Source: Minisyncoccota bacterium (GTDB taxonomy: Bacteria > Patescibacteriota > Minisyncoccia > Moranbacterales > GCA-2747515). From it: a stretch of DNA of 26,807 nt. Made by a program: the position numbers and the translations under genes. Below, piece by piece: positions 1 to 8,102 of the stretch. Position 1 is the first letter of the stretch, and each line of letters opens with the position of its first letter. The DNA lies in contig CALHMM010000012.1 of the NCBI GenBank assembly GCA_938034715.1, positions 1 through 26,807 of the forward strand. Direction: 5' to 3'. The notes beneath the pieces are model-generated. The model ran no database searches. It was not told where the DNA came from and worked only from the letters and a program-made list of their open reading frames with translations.

Positions 1-290
1 CCCTCTTTTCCAACTATATGCGATAGCAATGTGCTAACCCAACCACCACCAAATCCTACAACAAGAACTGAATCCCCTTTTTTGGCTTGTAATAACTCAA
101 GCATTTGCACAATAACGCTAGGAGCGGGCAACATTTGACCACTTCCAAGCGGTATCGGTATGTCAGAATTATTTATGCTAAAAAACTTACTAGGTATAAA
201 TTCGGTCCGAGGCACTGCAGCAAGAGCACTGGTAACTGCCTCGTCAGTAAGATGGCCCTTTTGCATTAGTGTTTGTACGAGCTTGCTCAT
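1..290 (-). CDS. pcm: Protein-L-isoaspartate O-methyltransferase, N-terminal part (cut by window edge)
   Basis: The gene starts with ATG at 290 and runs off the left edge, leaving about 96 residues. The family transfers a methyl group from S-adenosylmethionine to isoaspartyl residues in damaged cytosolic proteins so that they can be repaired. The visible part follows the family pattern: an early AALAAVPRTEF block, then DIPIPLGSGQ, then the SAM-binding motif I written as VLVVGFGGGW. The usual motif I is closer to VLEIGTGSGY, so the acidic residue after VL is missing and the motif is richer in Gly. A clear Shine-Dalgarno AAGGAG lies inside the last codons of the yjbQ-like gene, and only 9 bases separate that stop from this start, so the two are co-transcribed. 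The family call is firm from the N-terminal half; whether the rest is intact cannot be seen. Confidence 0.8.
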   Translation of the reverse strand, partial: MSKLVQTLMQKGHLTDEAVTSALAAVPRTEFIPSKFFSINNSDIPIPLGSGQMLPAPSVIVQMLELLQAKKGDSVLVVGFGGGWVSTLLSHIVGKE

Positions 291-299
291 ATCTACTGA

Positions 300-740
300 T
301 TATTCTCCTTGAACATACACAGTGATATTGCGCTTTCTTGCTCCATCAAAATCTACTGCAAAAATACTCTGCAGATCAGAAAGTAACATTTTTCCTTTTT
401 GAATTGGAATGCTCTCACTTGTCCCGAGTAGTAAGGCTTTGCAATGTGAATGTCCATTACTCCTGCCGTCGGCTTTTCTATCTCTCCTTAGCTCAAATAA
501 GTCATGTGAGTATTGATCATCAACTGGAACAAGTCTATAGAGCATACGCATAAAATCCTGCATAAGCATCGACTCTGCATGATTAATTGTTATCCCCATT
601 GTGGTGTGTGGTGCATAAACTAGCACTATCCCACTACGAACCCCACTACTCTCAACGATTTCCGTAACTTTATCTGTGATGTCTGCAAATTCGATTTGAG
701 TTGTACTCTCTACTTCAATTTCTTTTGTAATGTTTTTCAT
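300..740 (-). CDS. YjbQ family protein (UPF0047)
   Basis: A 146-residue protein, the usual length for the YjbQ/UPF0047 family. It shows the family blocks in order: HTTMGITINHAE near residue 46, a conserved Asp/His pair around DQYSHD, GHSHCKALLLGTSESIPI near 96, and the C-terminal block with VDFDGARKR and a final VQGE. Family members are small cytoplasmic beta-rich trimers; thiamine-phosphate synthase activity has been reported for E. coli YjbQ, but the physiological role remains poorly defined, so I give no symbol. The widespread NAH before the second His is replaced by NGHSH. It heads a two-gene unit with the isoaspartyl methyltransferase and has its own candidate promoter just upstream. The ATG at 740 has no Shine-Dalgarno site. 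Confidence 0.88.
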   Translation of the reverse strand: MKNITKEIEVESTTQIEFADITDKVTEIVESSGVRSGIVLVYAPHTTMGITINHAESMLMQDFMRMLYRLVPVDDQYSHDLFELRRDRKADGRSNGHSHCKALLLGTSESIPIQKGKMLLSDLQSIFAVDFDGARKRNITVYVQGE

Positions 741-775
741 ATTTTTTGTATTTGTTTCACAAGATCCATATGACT

Positions 776-792
776 ATAGTATAACATACTAT
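776..792 (-). promoter_or_regulatory. Extended -10 (TGTTATACT) inside a perfect palindrome before the YjbQ gene
   Basis: On the minus strand TGTTATACT (786 to 778) fits an extended -10 box about 38 bases before the YjbQ start. It is embedded in a perfect inverted repeat: ATAGTAT, 3-base centre, ATACTAT. A dyad over a -10 box is where a repressor dimer could bind, but the A/T-rich arms could also arise by chance. No convincing -35 is present. Confidence 0.45.
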
Positions 793-809
793 GACAGGCT
801 TTCTTTGCT

Positions 810-1517
810 CTACGCGCCATGGCGGCGAATTCGTCTCGCGTATTCGTCGATTGCTTCATCGAATGCTTCTCCATCGAAGTCGGGACAGAGATCTTCGGAG
901 AAAAGCATTTGAGCATTGGCTATATCCCACATCATAAATCCTACACTTAGGTGTGGCTCGCCACCAGTACGTATCAAGTAATCGACTGGCGGTAGGTCAT
1001 GCGTCATTAGATGACTTTTGACGACATCTGAAGAAATGTCTGATGCTGTCAAATCCTCGTCAACGATTGATTTTATTGCTCCGAGCATTTCGTCGTCTCC
1101 GCTATAAGCCAAGCACAGCGTAAGATTGAATACAGAATTATCAGCTGTTTGAGTAATTCCGTTTTCTAGAATTTTTATAAGAGGTTTAGGGAAGACATGC
1201 TGCCACCTACCAATAATGCGAATTCGCAAATCACCATTTTTTACTTCCTCTGAATTGAGAAGTTTCTGAAAATACCGCTCGTAAATATCTAGTAGAGCAG
1301 CTTTTTCGCGCAAAGGTCTTTTCTCTAGGTTTTCAAGTGAAGATCCCCACATCGTCAAATGTGTAATTCCTCGATCCCGGGCTCTACGTGATATCTCCTC
1401 TAGATTTCCTGCTGCCACCTCATGACCATCCCATGGTTTCTTTCCTTTTTCTTTTGCCCACCTCCTGTTTCCGTCAGGGATTATTGCAACATGCTGTGGT
1501 ATGTGTTTATCATTCAT
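810..1517 (-). CDS. uppS: Isoprenyl transferase (undecaprenyl diphosphate synthase family), divergent active site
   Basis: A 235-residue cis-prenyltransferase that would extend a trans-allylic diphosphate with IPP units to make the C50-C55 lipid carrier for peptidoglycan and surface glycans. Family signatures are clear: HVAIIPDGNRRWA (Asp15, matching E. coli Asp26), GH at 31-32, a SLENLEKR segment at 60-67, and IRTGGEPHLS at 182-191. Compared with the E. coli enzyme several phosphate or metal ligands differ: Arg39 aligns with Pro28, Arg200 with His189, and the Mg-binding Glu213 with Gln203. The segment SVGFMMW is one residue longer than the usual SNFLLW. The gene starts 10 bases after the trans-prenyltransferase stop, so both enzymes come from one transcript. 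No good Shine-Dalgarno. Function as a lipid-carrier synthase is likely but less certain because of the substitutions. Confidence 0.88.
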   Translation of the reverse strand: MNDKHIPQHVAIIPDGNRRWAKEKGKKPWDGHEVAAGNLEEISRRARDRGITHLTMWGSSLENLEKRPLREKAALLDIYERYFQKLLNSEEVKNGDLRIRIIGRWQHVFPKPLIKILENGITQTADNSVFNLTLCLAYSGDDEMLGAIKSIVDEDLTASDISSDVVKSHLMTHDLPPVDYLIRTGGEPHLSVGFMMWDIANAQMLFSEDLCPDFDGEAFDEAIDEYARRIRRHGA

Positions 1518-1527
1518 AAATTATTGA

Positions 1528-2607
1528 TTAATGACTTCTTGTCTTTTGATACGTTATGAGATTTCCTAAAAATTCTTTTGCCTGTGCTTCCATATTTATT
1601 TTATCCAGTGCTTTATAAGCATCATTTAAATGATTATCCATTTCCTCTTGCACTTGTGTGCCCACACCAATCTCACTTATGACATCACGAAATGACTCCA
1701 CCTCTTGTTGAGTGATATCCTGTTTACCGAGGAGACTGTCAAGTTTTTTCTTTTGAGATTGATTTGCTTTGGCGTAAGCTTTTACAACGAGGTAGGTCTG
1801 TTTTCCTTCTGCTATGTCAGAGCCTACAGATTTGCCTGTTTTTTGCTGATCGCCATAAATACCCAATATGTCGTCTTGCATTTGAAAGGCTATACCTAAG
1901 GGTAGTGCGTAGCTACTTAGTTGTGTACAGAAATCATCATCACTACCTGCGAGGATTGCTCCGACATGTAATGGATTTTCAAATGAATACCGTGCTGTTT
2001 TGTTCTTGTACATTGCAAGAACCTCTTTTTCACTGACTTGATCTAAATGCCCCATGATGATGTCTTGAAATTGGCCAAGCCCTGTTTGACGAATGGTTTT
2101 TTGGATATTTGTGATCACTCTAGTAATAATATCTGGATCAAGTTCTGTTGAACTGATCAGCTCTACTCCGAGCGCATAACAATACACACCTGCATTGATC
2201 CCTGTGCTCACACCAAAGTGCGCAGCTTGATCATCGTCAAGATTTGTACCAAAAGTTTTATTTGCATGTGCAGCAAAATGCGCATGTATCGCATTTACCC
2301 CATGTCGCATATCGTCTCGATCCATAATATCATCGTGAACTAGCAACGAGACATGGATTAACTCTATACCTATCGCTGCGCGCATGATTTTTTGAGAGTC
2401 TTTTCCACCTGCAGCTTTGTACCCTTGCAATACCAACATTGGACGTGCCCTTTTCCCGCCTGCTAGAATGATGTCTCGTAAGTACATGACTACTTTTGCC
2501 ATGCGCTCGTCTTGCTGTTTCGTTTGGGAAATGACTTCGTCAAAAATCTCCTCAATCCCCTGATCGATCTGACTTTTTATTGTGATAAGCTCCTTTTTTA
2601 TATCCAT
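1528..2607 (-). CDS. Trans-polyprenyl diphosphate synthase (polyprenyl synthetase family)
   Basis: Makes an allylic prenyl diphosphate (farnesyl, geranylgeranyl or longer) from IPP, the primer that the adjacent cis-prenyltransferase extends. The first Asp-rich motif is HDDIMDRDDMRHG and the second is FQMQDDILGIYGD; the intervening GKRARP and LGQFQD blocks also fit. The residue five positions before the first Asp motif is Ser, a small side chain, which by the usual chain-length rule would allow products longer than C15; this is inference. I chose ATG at 2607 (359 residues): an upstream TTG at 2628 is in frame but overlaps a strong extended -10 box, so it probably lies outside the transcript. 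No Shine-Dalgarno precedes the ATG. Product length cannot be fixed from sequence, so no symbol is given. Confidence 0.92.
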   Translation of the reverse strand: MDIKKELITIKSQIDQGIEEIFDEVISQTKQQDERMAKVVMYLRDIILAGGKRARPMLVLQGYKAAGGKDSQKIMRAAIGIELIHVSLLVHDDIMDRDDMRHGVNAIHAHFAAHANKTFGTNLDDDQAAHFGVSTGINAGVYCYALGVELISSTELDPDIITRVITNIQKTIRQTGLGQFQDIIMGHLDQVSEKEVLAMYKNKTARYSFENPLHVGAILAGSDDDFCTQLSSYALPLGIAFQMQDDILGIYGDQQKTGKSVGSDIAEGKQTYLVVKAYAKANQSQKKKLDSLLGKQDITQQEVESFRDVISEIGVGTQVQEEMDNHLNDAYKALDKINMEAQAKEFLGNLITYQKTRSH

Positions 2608-2627
2608 GGAATTTTTATTGTGGAGCA

Positions 2628-2636
2628 ATTATAGCA
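2628..2636 (-). promoter_or_regulatory. Extended -10 promoter for the prenyltransferase pair
   Basis: TGCTATAAT reads on the minus strand from 2636 to 2628, a perfect extended -10. The predicted transcription start is near 2621, about 14 bases before the ATG at 2607. The -35 region is weak, as expected for an extended -10 promoter. Confidence 0.65.
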
Positions 2637-2679
2637 TATTTCTTGCACTGAACATCCTCATATTTATTATTGTGTCGCC

Positions 2680-3378
2680 TTATATGGCGATCCCATAAAA
2701 TATATTTAGAATACTGGACAGAACGCTTCCGAAGATGTTCCCTATAGGTGTGAAGAAAATTACACCTAGAACTATCATAAAACCCCATCTATTAAGGAAG
2801 TCTTCAGCTTGTGGTGGAAAAGGCACGAGAGCAAAAAGTAATTTTGACCCGTCAAGAGGTGGAATTGGTATTAAATTAAAAATACCTAGAAGAACATTCC
2901 AAAAGATTATCATGGCACACGTAGCGAAAAAAATTGCACTGAGATTTCCTGCAACAAGGCCCACGATGTCACTTTCCATTAGGTTGCGAAGTGAGAGGAT
3001 AATGTCATTTTTTTGCGCTGGTCCAAGTGGAATCATTTTTCCGATGATTGCAGCTAGAAATGCGAGGATAAAATTGGTAAGTGGTCCCGCAAAGGCTACG
3101 GCTACTGGACCCCATTTTTTCCAGCTGAGGTAACTCGGGTTGTATGGTACAGGCTTTGCCCAGCCAAAAGCAAATGGCGTCGTCAGGATCATCACAAGAG
3201 GCAAAATGATTGAACCGACAGGATCGATGTGAGGTAGCGGTTGCAATGTCAGCCTTCCTGCAAGTTTTGCAGTCTGATCACCAAGCCACAAAGCAACGAC
3301 CCCATGAGAAACCTCATGTAGGATAATACTATATAGCAGGATAATTACATAGAATGCGAGGATGATGTAGATTTCCAT
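2680..3378 (-). CDS. Site-2 protease family (M50) membrane metalloprotease
   Basis: A 232-residue polytopic membrane protein with the zinc site of the M50 family: HEVSH at 21-25 in the first membrane helix and NLIPIPPLDG with Asp176 as the third ligand in a later helix. Between them lie the conserved GWAKPVPYNP and AGPLTNFILAF segments. There is no PDZ domain, so it belongs to the short bacterial/archaeal S2P-like group rather than the RseP type. Such enzymes cut substrates inside the membrane, often as the second step of regulated proteolysis, but the substrate is unknown. It lies 90 bases downstream of murC, with a possible promoter of its own, and is followed by the promoter of the prenyltransferase pair. 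Confidence 0.9.
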   Translation of the reverse strand: MEIYIILAFYVIILLYSIILHEVSHGVVALWLGDQTAKLAGRLTLQPLPHIDPVGSIILPLVMILTTPFAFGWAKPVPYNPSYLSWKKWGPVAVAFAGPLTNFILAFLAAIIGKMIPLGPAQKNDIILSLRNLMESDIVGLVAGNLSAIFFATCAMIIFWNVLLGIFNLIPIPPLDGSKLLFALVPFPPQAEDFLNRWGFMIVLGVIFFTPIGNIFGSVLSSILNIFYGIAI

Positions 3379-3418
3379 AGAAATATTTTATGTAGTGGAA
3401 ATGATTCTTCTGTAGACT

Positions 3419-3446
3419 ATTGTACTGTAATTTGTAGTGTCGTGAA
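3419..3446 (-). promoter_or_regulatory. Possible promoter before the M50 protease
   Basis: On the minus strand TTCACG (3446-3441) and TACAAT (3424-3419) are separated by 16 bases, about 40 bases before the M50 start. The match is moderate, and read-through from murC is equally possible. Confidence 0.35.
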
Positions 3447-3468
3447 AGAGAATTATCACCCCAACAAA

Positions 3469-4842
3469 TCAATCATTTGTGGATATATTTTTTTGAATTT
3501 CATCATGAACTTTGTAGATATCGCCAGCTCCAAGCGTTATAAATACATCATCTTGTGTGAGATTCTTCATTGCCCAAGTTGCTAGCTCTTCAATCTGCTC
3601 AATATGCCGCGCTTTTTTTGTTACACCCTGATTAATTGCGTCTACCAAGTCAGTTGCATGCACACCTCCGTGGCACTCTCTTGCACTTCCATAAATATCA
3701 AGGATAACTACCTCATCTGCGATGTCGAGAGTCCTGGCAAATTCATCAAGTAGTTTTTTTGTCCTGGTAAATGTGTGTGGATGAAAAGCTGCGATCAGTT
3801 TTTTTTGTGGGTACAATTCTCTTACCGTAGCAAGCGTCATACGAATTTCTTCTGGATGATGAGCGTAATCATCGATACTTGCAGCCCCATTGATGTGACC
3901 TTTCGCTTCAAACCTTCTTGCGACGCCCTTGTAAGCTTTTATACCGTCAGCGACGCCGCTATTATTTCCAGAAATACTCCTCGCTAACAGCCATGCAGCA
4001 AGGGCATTAAGCGCATTGTGTTTCCCCGGCAGTCTGGTCGAAAATGTGTGATTTTCCTCTTTATAGTGGAAAGAAATTTCCTGATGATTTTTCGTGACTT
4101 TTCTTTCTGCAAGTATTGCATCAGCCTGACCAACGTCACCATAAGTGATGACTTGACATTGAACATCCTTTGCTATATCCAGCAATTTCCAATCAGGGTA
4201 GTGTATGACCAAAAACCCTGTGCGTGGAATGCGCATGATAAAATCTATGTACACTTTTTTGTATGATTCAAGATCTGGAAAGAAATCAGGATGATCGTAA
4301 TCAATACTCGTCACGATGACAGCCTGCGATTTGTATAAAGCTAATTTGTTTTGATATTCATCCGCCTCGAGGACGAATTCTTTTCCTGCACCAACGCGGG
4401 CACCACCTTTCCACCCAACAACCGGAGCGCCAATGATTGCACTTACGTCACGTCCCGCACCAACCAGTGCGCTTGTTGTGTACCCAGTTGTCGTTGTCTT
4501 GCCATGTGTTCCACAAACAGCGATTGTGTAAAACTCTTCCGTCAGTTTTCCGATTGCTTGCGGATAGTTCATTATAGTGTGACCTTCTTGTTGACATTTC
4601 TTCACCTCAATATTTGACTCATCGAAAGCCGTTGAGTGTACATAAAAGTCGTATTCTGCAGTAATATTTTCTTCACTAAATCCTTCAAAAACACTAATCC
4701 CTGCATTTATGAGAACAGCTCGGTAAAAACCATCCCCATCGTCTGAGCCCGTGACATCGTGTCCCATTTTTTTGTACATCATCGCAAGAGCTGATGTGCC
4801 AGCACCCTCAATGCCTATGATAAAAATTTTTTTCTGATCCAT
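3469..4842 (-). CDS. murC: UDP-N-acetylmuramate--L-alanine ligase
   Basis: Adds L-alanine to UDP-MurNAc using ATP, the first peptide step of peptidoglycan precursor synthesis in the cytosol. The 457-residue length is normal. The N-terminal Rossmann motif is GIEGAGTSALAMMYKKMGH, followed by the ATP loop CGTHGKTTTTG near residue 110, the central EADEYQNKL and SIDYDHPDFF blocks, HNALNALAA, and the C-terminal domain with HPHTFTRTK, DIYGSARE and LGAGDIYKV. EADEY and DHPDFFPD also resemble the recycling ligase Mpl, but the C-terminal GAGDI block and the neighbours favour MurC. It lies 37 bases downstream of murG, probably on the same transcript. TGA is its stop codon, showing the standard code here. 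Confidence 0.92.
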   Translation of the reverse strand: MDQKKIFIIGIEGAGTSALAMMYKKMGHDVTGSDDGDGFYRAVLINAGISVFEGFSEENITAEYDFYVHSTAFDESNIEVKKCQQEGHTIMNYPQAIGKLTEEFYTIAVCGTHGKTTTTGYTTSALVGAGRDVSAIIGAPVVGWKGGARVGAGKEFVLEADEYQNKLALYKSQAVIVTSIDYDHPDFFPDLESYKKVYIDFIMRIPRTGFLVIHYPDWKLLDIAKDVQCQVITYGDVGQADAILAERKVTKNHQEISFHYKEENHTFSTRLPGKHNALNALAAWLLARSISGNNSGVADGIKAYKGVARRFEAKGHINGAASIDDYAHHPEEIRMTLATVRELYPQKKLIAAFHPHTFTRTKKLLDEFARTLDIADEVVILDIYGSARECHGGVHATDLVDAINQGVTKKARHIEQIEELATWAMKNLTQDDVFITLGAGDIYKVHDEIQKNISTND

Positions 4843-4879
4843 TTAAACAATTGCAATGTTATTCCATGATATTGTGTAA

Positions 4880-6016
4880 CTAACGCAGCATTTGTAAAAT
4901 ACCTGCTACTATTTTTTTGGGAGCATCTTCTTGATAGAAATCTTTAATGTTTGTAGTAAACTGTTCTCTGAGCTGCGTCGATACTAAAAGTTGATTGATT
5001 TTTTCACTTAATATGTGCTCCCCTATGTTTACCTCATCTAGAGCAATAGCAGCTCCCGCATCTGCAATGCTAAAAGCGTTCATTCTTTGGTGTCCATTCG
5101 CCGATGATTTATGTGGTATTAAAATTGAAACTTTTGCATTGGCTGCAATTTCTGTGATTGTGCCAGCTCCAGGCCTAGCTACTACCAGATCAGCAATCGC
5201 GTAGGCATCAGCCATGTCTTCACGCTCGAGATACGGAATTAATGTGTAGCGACCATCATTGCCACGAAAGCCTTTTTTTCCTGCTGCCTCTCTTGTACGA
5301 TCATATTCTCCTTTTCCTGACATGTGAATGATGTGCGCTTGTTTTGTAACTTCAGATAGGATACGAACAGTTGCATCATTGATTGATCTGGCGCCCTGCG
5401 ATCCGCCAAATACAAAAACTACTTGTGATGATGAGTCAATACCCCACTTGTTACGCGCTCGATCTTTATCGCCTTGCGTCATGATTTGCCGCATCGGATT
5501 ACCTGTCACAACTGTTTTACTTTTCGCAAAATACCTCCTCGCCTCTGGGAATGTTAGTGCAATAAAACGAGAAAATTTTCCTCCGACACGATTTGCCCAA
5601 CCTGGGATTACATCACTTTCATGCGTTAGTATTGGGATACGATAAATCCATGCTGCAATTACAACTGGTACCGCAGCGTACCCGCCTTTGGAAAAAACGG
5701 CGTCTGGCATATATACAAGAAGAATCCACAGTGACTGAATAATTCCCATTGGCACTCGGATAAAATCTATGAAGTATTGCCAAGAGAAATATCGCCTCAT
5801 TTTTCCTGTCAGGATATTTTTGACTGGGATGTCATTTTTTTCCATTGCTGCGTCTGCAACTTCATGTAGCTGTGATCGTGTTCCGATGTAGAGCATTTGG
5901 GCGTCTGGCACTTGTTTCTTTAGTTCATCTGCAACGGCGATTAACGGGTAAATATGACCTGCTGAACCGGCGCCTGTTAGTACAATTCTCATATTCATTG
6001 ACATTAGAGATCGCAA
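4880..6016 (-). CDS. murG: UDP-N-acetylglucosamine--N-acetylmuramyl-(pentapeptide) pyrophosphoryl-undecaprenol N-acetylglucosamine transferase
   Basis: Transfers GlcNAc from UDP-GlcNAc to lipid I, giving lipid II, on the inner face of the membrane. The N-terminal loop is GAGSAGHIYPL (usual GGTGGHxxP), with GGSQGARSIND in the middle and the UDP-GlcNAc site region with ARPGAGTITE and the SSANGHQRMNA block in the C-terminal GT-B half. The start is uncertain. TTG at 6016 has a GGAG 9 bases upstream (6026-6029) and adds eight residues; ATG codons at 6004, 5998 and 5992 lack such a site, and 5992 gives the usual MRIVLTGAG start. I report the TTG because of the Shine-Dalgarno. It leads a unit with murC and has its own promoter between it and ftsW. 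Confidence 0.93.
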   Translation of the reverse strand: MRSLMSMNMRIVLTGAGSAGHIYPLIAVADELKKQVPDAQMLYIGTRSQLHEVADAAMEKNDIPVKNILTGKMRRYFSWQYFIDFIRVPMGIIQSLWILLVYMPDAVFSKGGYAAVPVVIAAWIYRIPILTHESDVIPGWANRVGGKFSRFIALTFPEARRYFAKSKTVVTGNPMRQIMTQGDKDRARNKWGIDSSSQVVFVFGGSQGARSINDATVRILSEVTKQAHIIHMSGKGEYDRTREAAGKKGFRGNDGRYTLIPYLEREDMADAYAIADLVVARPGAGTITEIAANAKVSILIPHKSSANGHQRMNAFSIADAGAAIALDEVNIGEHILSEKINQLLVSTQLREQFTTNIKDFYQEDAPKKIVAGILQMLR

Positions 6017-6045
6017 TAATACTTTCTCCAGAGATTTACTTTTCT

Positions 6046-6054
6046 ATTATAACA
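6046..6054 (-). promoter_or_regulatory. Extended -10 promoter for murG
   Basis: TGTTATAAT reads on the minus strand from 6054 to 6046 in the short gap after ftsW. A transcript starting near 6039 would include the GGAG at 6029-6026 and the TTG start at 6016. Confidence 0.6.
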
Positions 6055-6080
6055 GAACGGACCTTTTTACTATACCTTGA

Positions 6081-7313
6081 CTATAGCCTACTTTGACGCG
6101 AAATATTTAAAAGAATTCCGACAGCGGCTAGTGCAAAGACCATAGCCGTCCCGCCATAGCTCACAAATGAAAGCGGAATCCCTGTGAGTGGCATAAGCCC
6201 ACTTATTGCAGCAATATTCATAAATGCTTGCCCGATAAGCCACACTCCAATTCCAGTAGCCACCAACCGACCAAAGAGATCGGGGGCATTTTTTGCGATG
6301 CTGTATATTCTCCAAGCGACCAACATAATCATGCCAACAAAAAAAATGCTCCCTATAAAGCCAAATTCTTCGGCAATTATAGCAAAGATTGAGTCCCCAA
6401 CTGGTTCTGGTAGGTACAAGCCCTTTTGTCTGCTGTGACCTAGCCCAAGTCCTAACAGGCCTCCGCTGCCGATTGCTATTGCCGCTTGCGAAATATGGTA
6501 CCCAGCACCTTGCAGATCTTGTTCAGGATTGAGAAACGTCAGAAGACGTTGCATTCTATATGGAGCTGCCTTAATTAGAGAAAGTAATAGGGCAATTCCA
6601 ACTAGCACTATTATACCGAGATGTTTCATCGTAGCCCCTGCTACGAAAAAGATGCTTATAGCAATCAGCACAATCACACTCATCGTTCCAACATCAGGTT
6701 GTAGAATTATCAGGAAACAAATCACTCCAATAATGGCTAGGAATGGCACAAATCCCTCGACGGTGTCTGTAATTCTTTTGACTCCTTTGGCGCTACACCA
6801 AGCGCTAATATAAAGTATCATTGCTAGTTTTACTGCTTCTGCTGGCTGGATCGTGATGCTTCCGACAGAGATCCACCGCGTCGCCCCATTGACGTCCACA
6901 CCTAGACCAGGGACTAAAACAAGGACCAAAAGTATGGTAGCTCCTAAGAAAATGAATAATGACCATCTGCGAAAAAAGTGATAGTCGATTCTTTCGAGAA
7001 CCAGCAATGCAATTATTCCAGCAACAACGCCGATGACCTGTCTTTTGAAAAAGTAGTAAGGATCATCGAAACGATCATTTGCATAAATCACACCAGCACT
7101 TGCAATCATCAATAATCCAAACAGTGTCAGTGCAATAATTGATCCAAGTAGTAACTTGTCAGAAGTGCCTTCAACATGAAAAAATCTACTTCCACCCTTA
7201 CTTGAAGATGCACCATTACTCCCTGATGTTCGACTCGGAGTCTTTCGCGCTGTCGACTTGCGAATGATTTTTTTTGATGAGCGTATATTTTTTTTACGTC
7301 TCTTTACAATCAT
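6081..7313 (-). CDS. ftsW: FtsW/RodA/SpoVE-type peptidoglycan glycosyltransferase
   Basis: A 410-residue SEDS membrane protein that polymerises lipid II at the septum. SEDS signatures are all present: NGATRWISVGSITIQPAE, the QPDVGT loop, LPEPVGDSIFAIIAEEFG containing the catalytic Asp, and the final GIPLSFVSYGGTAM before the last helix. The first 50 residues are a cytoplasmic tail very rich in Lys, Arg and Ser, longer than in most FtsW proteins; it may be a docking or lipid-surface segment. The neighbours murG and murC favour FtsW over RodA, but the two cannot be separated with certainty from sequence alone. It lies 59 bases after trmD without a visible promoter of its own. Confidence 0.88.
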   Translation of the reverse strand: MIVKRRKKNIRSSKKIIRKSTARKTPSRTSGSNGASSSKGGSRFFHVEGTSDKLLLGSIIALTLFGLLMIASAGVIYANDRFDDPYYFFKRQVIGVVAGIIALLVLERIDYHFFRRWSLFIFLGATILLVLVLVPGLGVDVNGATRWISVGSITIQPAEAVKLAMILYISAWCSAKGVKRITDTVEGFVPFLAIIGVICFLIILQPDVGTMSVIVLIAISIFFVAGATMKHLGIIVLVGIALLLSLIKAAPYRMQRLLTFLNPEQDLQGAGYHISQAAIAIGSGGLLGLGLGHSRQKGLYLPEPVGDSIFAIIAEEFGFIGSIFFVGMIMLVAWRIYSIAKNAPDLFGRLVATGIGVWLIGQAFMNIAAISGLMPLTGIPLSFVSYGGTAMVFALAAVGILLNISRQSRL

Positions 7314-7372
7314 TGGTTTCGTTTTTCTTATTTGGACTTTTACATTTTGTTCTGCTGACGAATGTTATGTTG

Positions 7373-8023
7373 TTACATTTTTTTGTTGGAGTTTTTTTTA
7401 CGCCATTTCTCGATCGCGCCATGATCTCCACTGAGAAGCTCTGATGGTACACTCCATCCATTATATGTTTCAGGTTTTGTGTAGTGTGGGTGCTCAGTAT
7501 AGCCAGGTTCTTTGTGAGATTCATGGACAGCACTTTGGCTGTTACCGAGAACTTCTGGTAGTAATCGGACTATACTATCAGAAATTGTCATAGCCCCTAA
7601 CTCTCCTCCTGTTAGGACGAAGTCTCCTAGGGAGATTTCTTCATCCGCAATATGCTGCGCAACCCTCTCATCGATGCCCTCATAACGACCACAGATAAAA
7701 GTAAGTGAATCATATGCGCTCAGTCGATCTGCGTCACGTTGTGTGTATCTCTTGCCCTTTGCGCTAAGGAGAATGACATGGGTCTTCTTGTCTTTTGTTT
7801 TGATATTTTTGATCGCTCTATGAATTGGTTCGACTTGCATCACCATGCCAGCACCGCCGCCGTAGGGAGTATCATCAACATTCCCGTGCTTACTTGTGCT
7901 ATAGCTACGAATATCATATGTGGTCAGTGTCAGAACATTTTGCTGCTGAGCACGCTTCATTATTGAGGACTGGAAGTAACCCTCGACTGCTTCGGGAAAA
8001 ATTGTAAGTATATTGATTTGCAT
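7373..8023 (-). CDS. trmD: tRNA (guanine(37)-N1)-methyltransferase
   Basis: A SPOUT methyltransferase that makes m1G37 in tRNAs with G36, preventing +1 frameshifts. The protein begins MQINILTIFPEAVEGYF as TrmD proteins do; upstream ATG at 8062 would add 13 unrelated residues, so ATG at 8023 is preferred (216 residues). Signatures: DDTPYGGGAGMVM, the knot segments ICGRYEGIDER and LTGGELGAMTISDSIVRLLP, and the C-terminal block EHPHYTKPETYNGWSVP followed by LLSGDHGAIEKWR. It does not sit in the usual rpsP-rimM-trmD-rplS operon; instead it precedes ftsW and is separated from the KH gene by a terminator. A candidate promoter places transcription initiation almost at the start codon. Confidence 0.95.
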   Translation of the reverse strand: MQINILTIFPEAVEGYFQSSIMKRAQQQNVLTLTTYDIRSYSTSKHGNVDDTPYGGGAGMVMQVEPIHRAIKNIKTKDKKTHVILLSAKGKRYTQRDADRLSAYDSLTFICGRYEGIDERVAQHIADEEISLGDFVLTGGELGAMTISDSIVRLLPEVLGNSQSAVHESHKEPGYTEHPHYTKPETYNGWSVPSELLSGDHGAIEKWRKKNSNKKM

Positions 8024-8029
8024 GCATCT

Positions 8030-8057
8030 ATTGTACACTCCAACGAAGTAAATTGAA
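8030..8057 (-). promoter_or_regulatory. Candidate trmD promoter giving a near-leaderless transcript
   Basis: TTCAAT (8057-8052), 16 bases, then TACAAT (8035-8030) on the minus strand. A start site about seven bases downstream coincides with the ATG at 8023, so the mRNA may be leaderless. Confidence 0.4.
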
Positions 8058-8102
8058 AACATGGTGTTTGAAACAAGATACTGTCAGTATCGTGCTTTGC
8101 AA

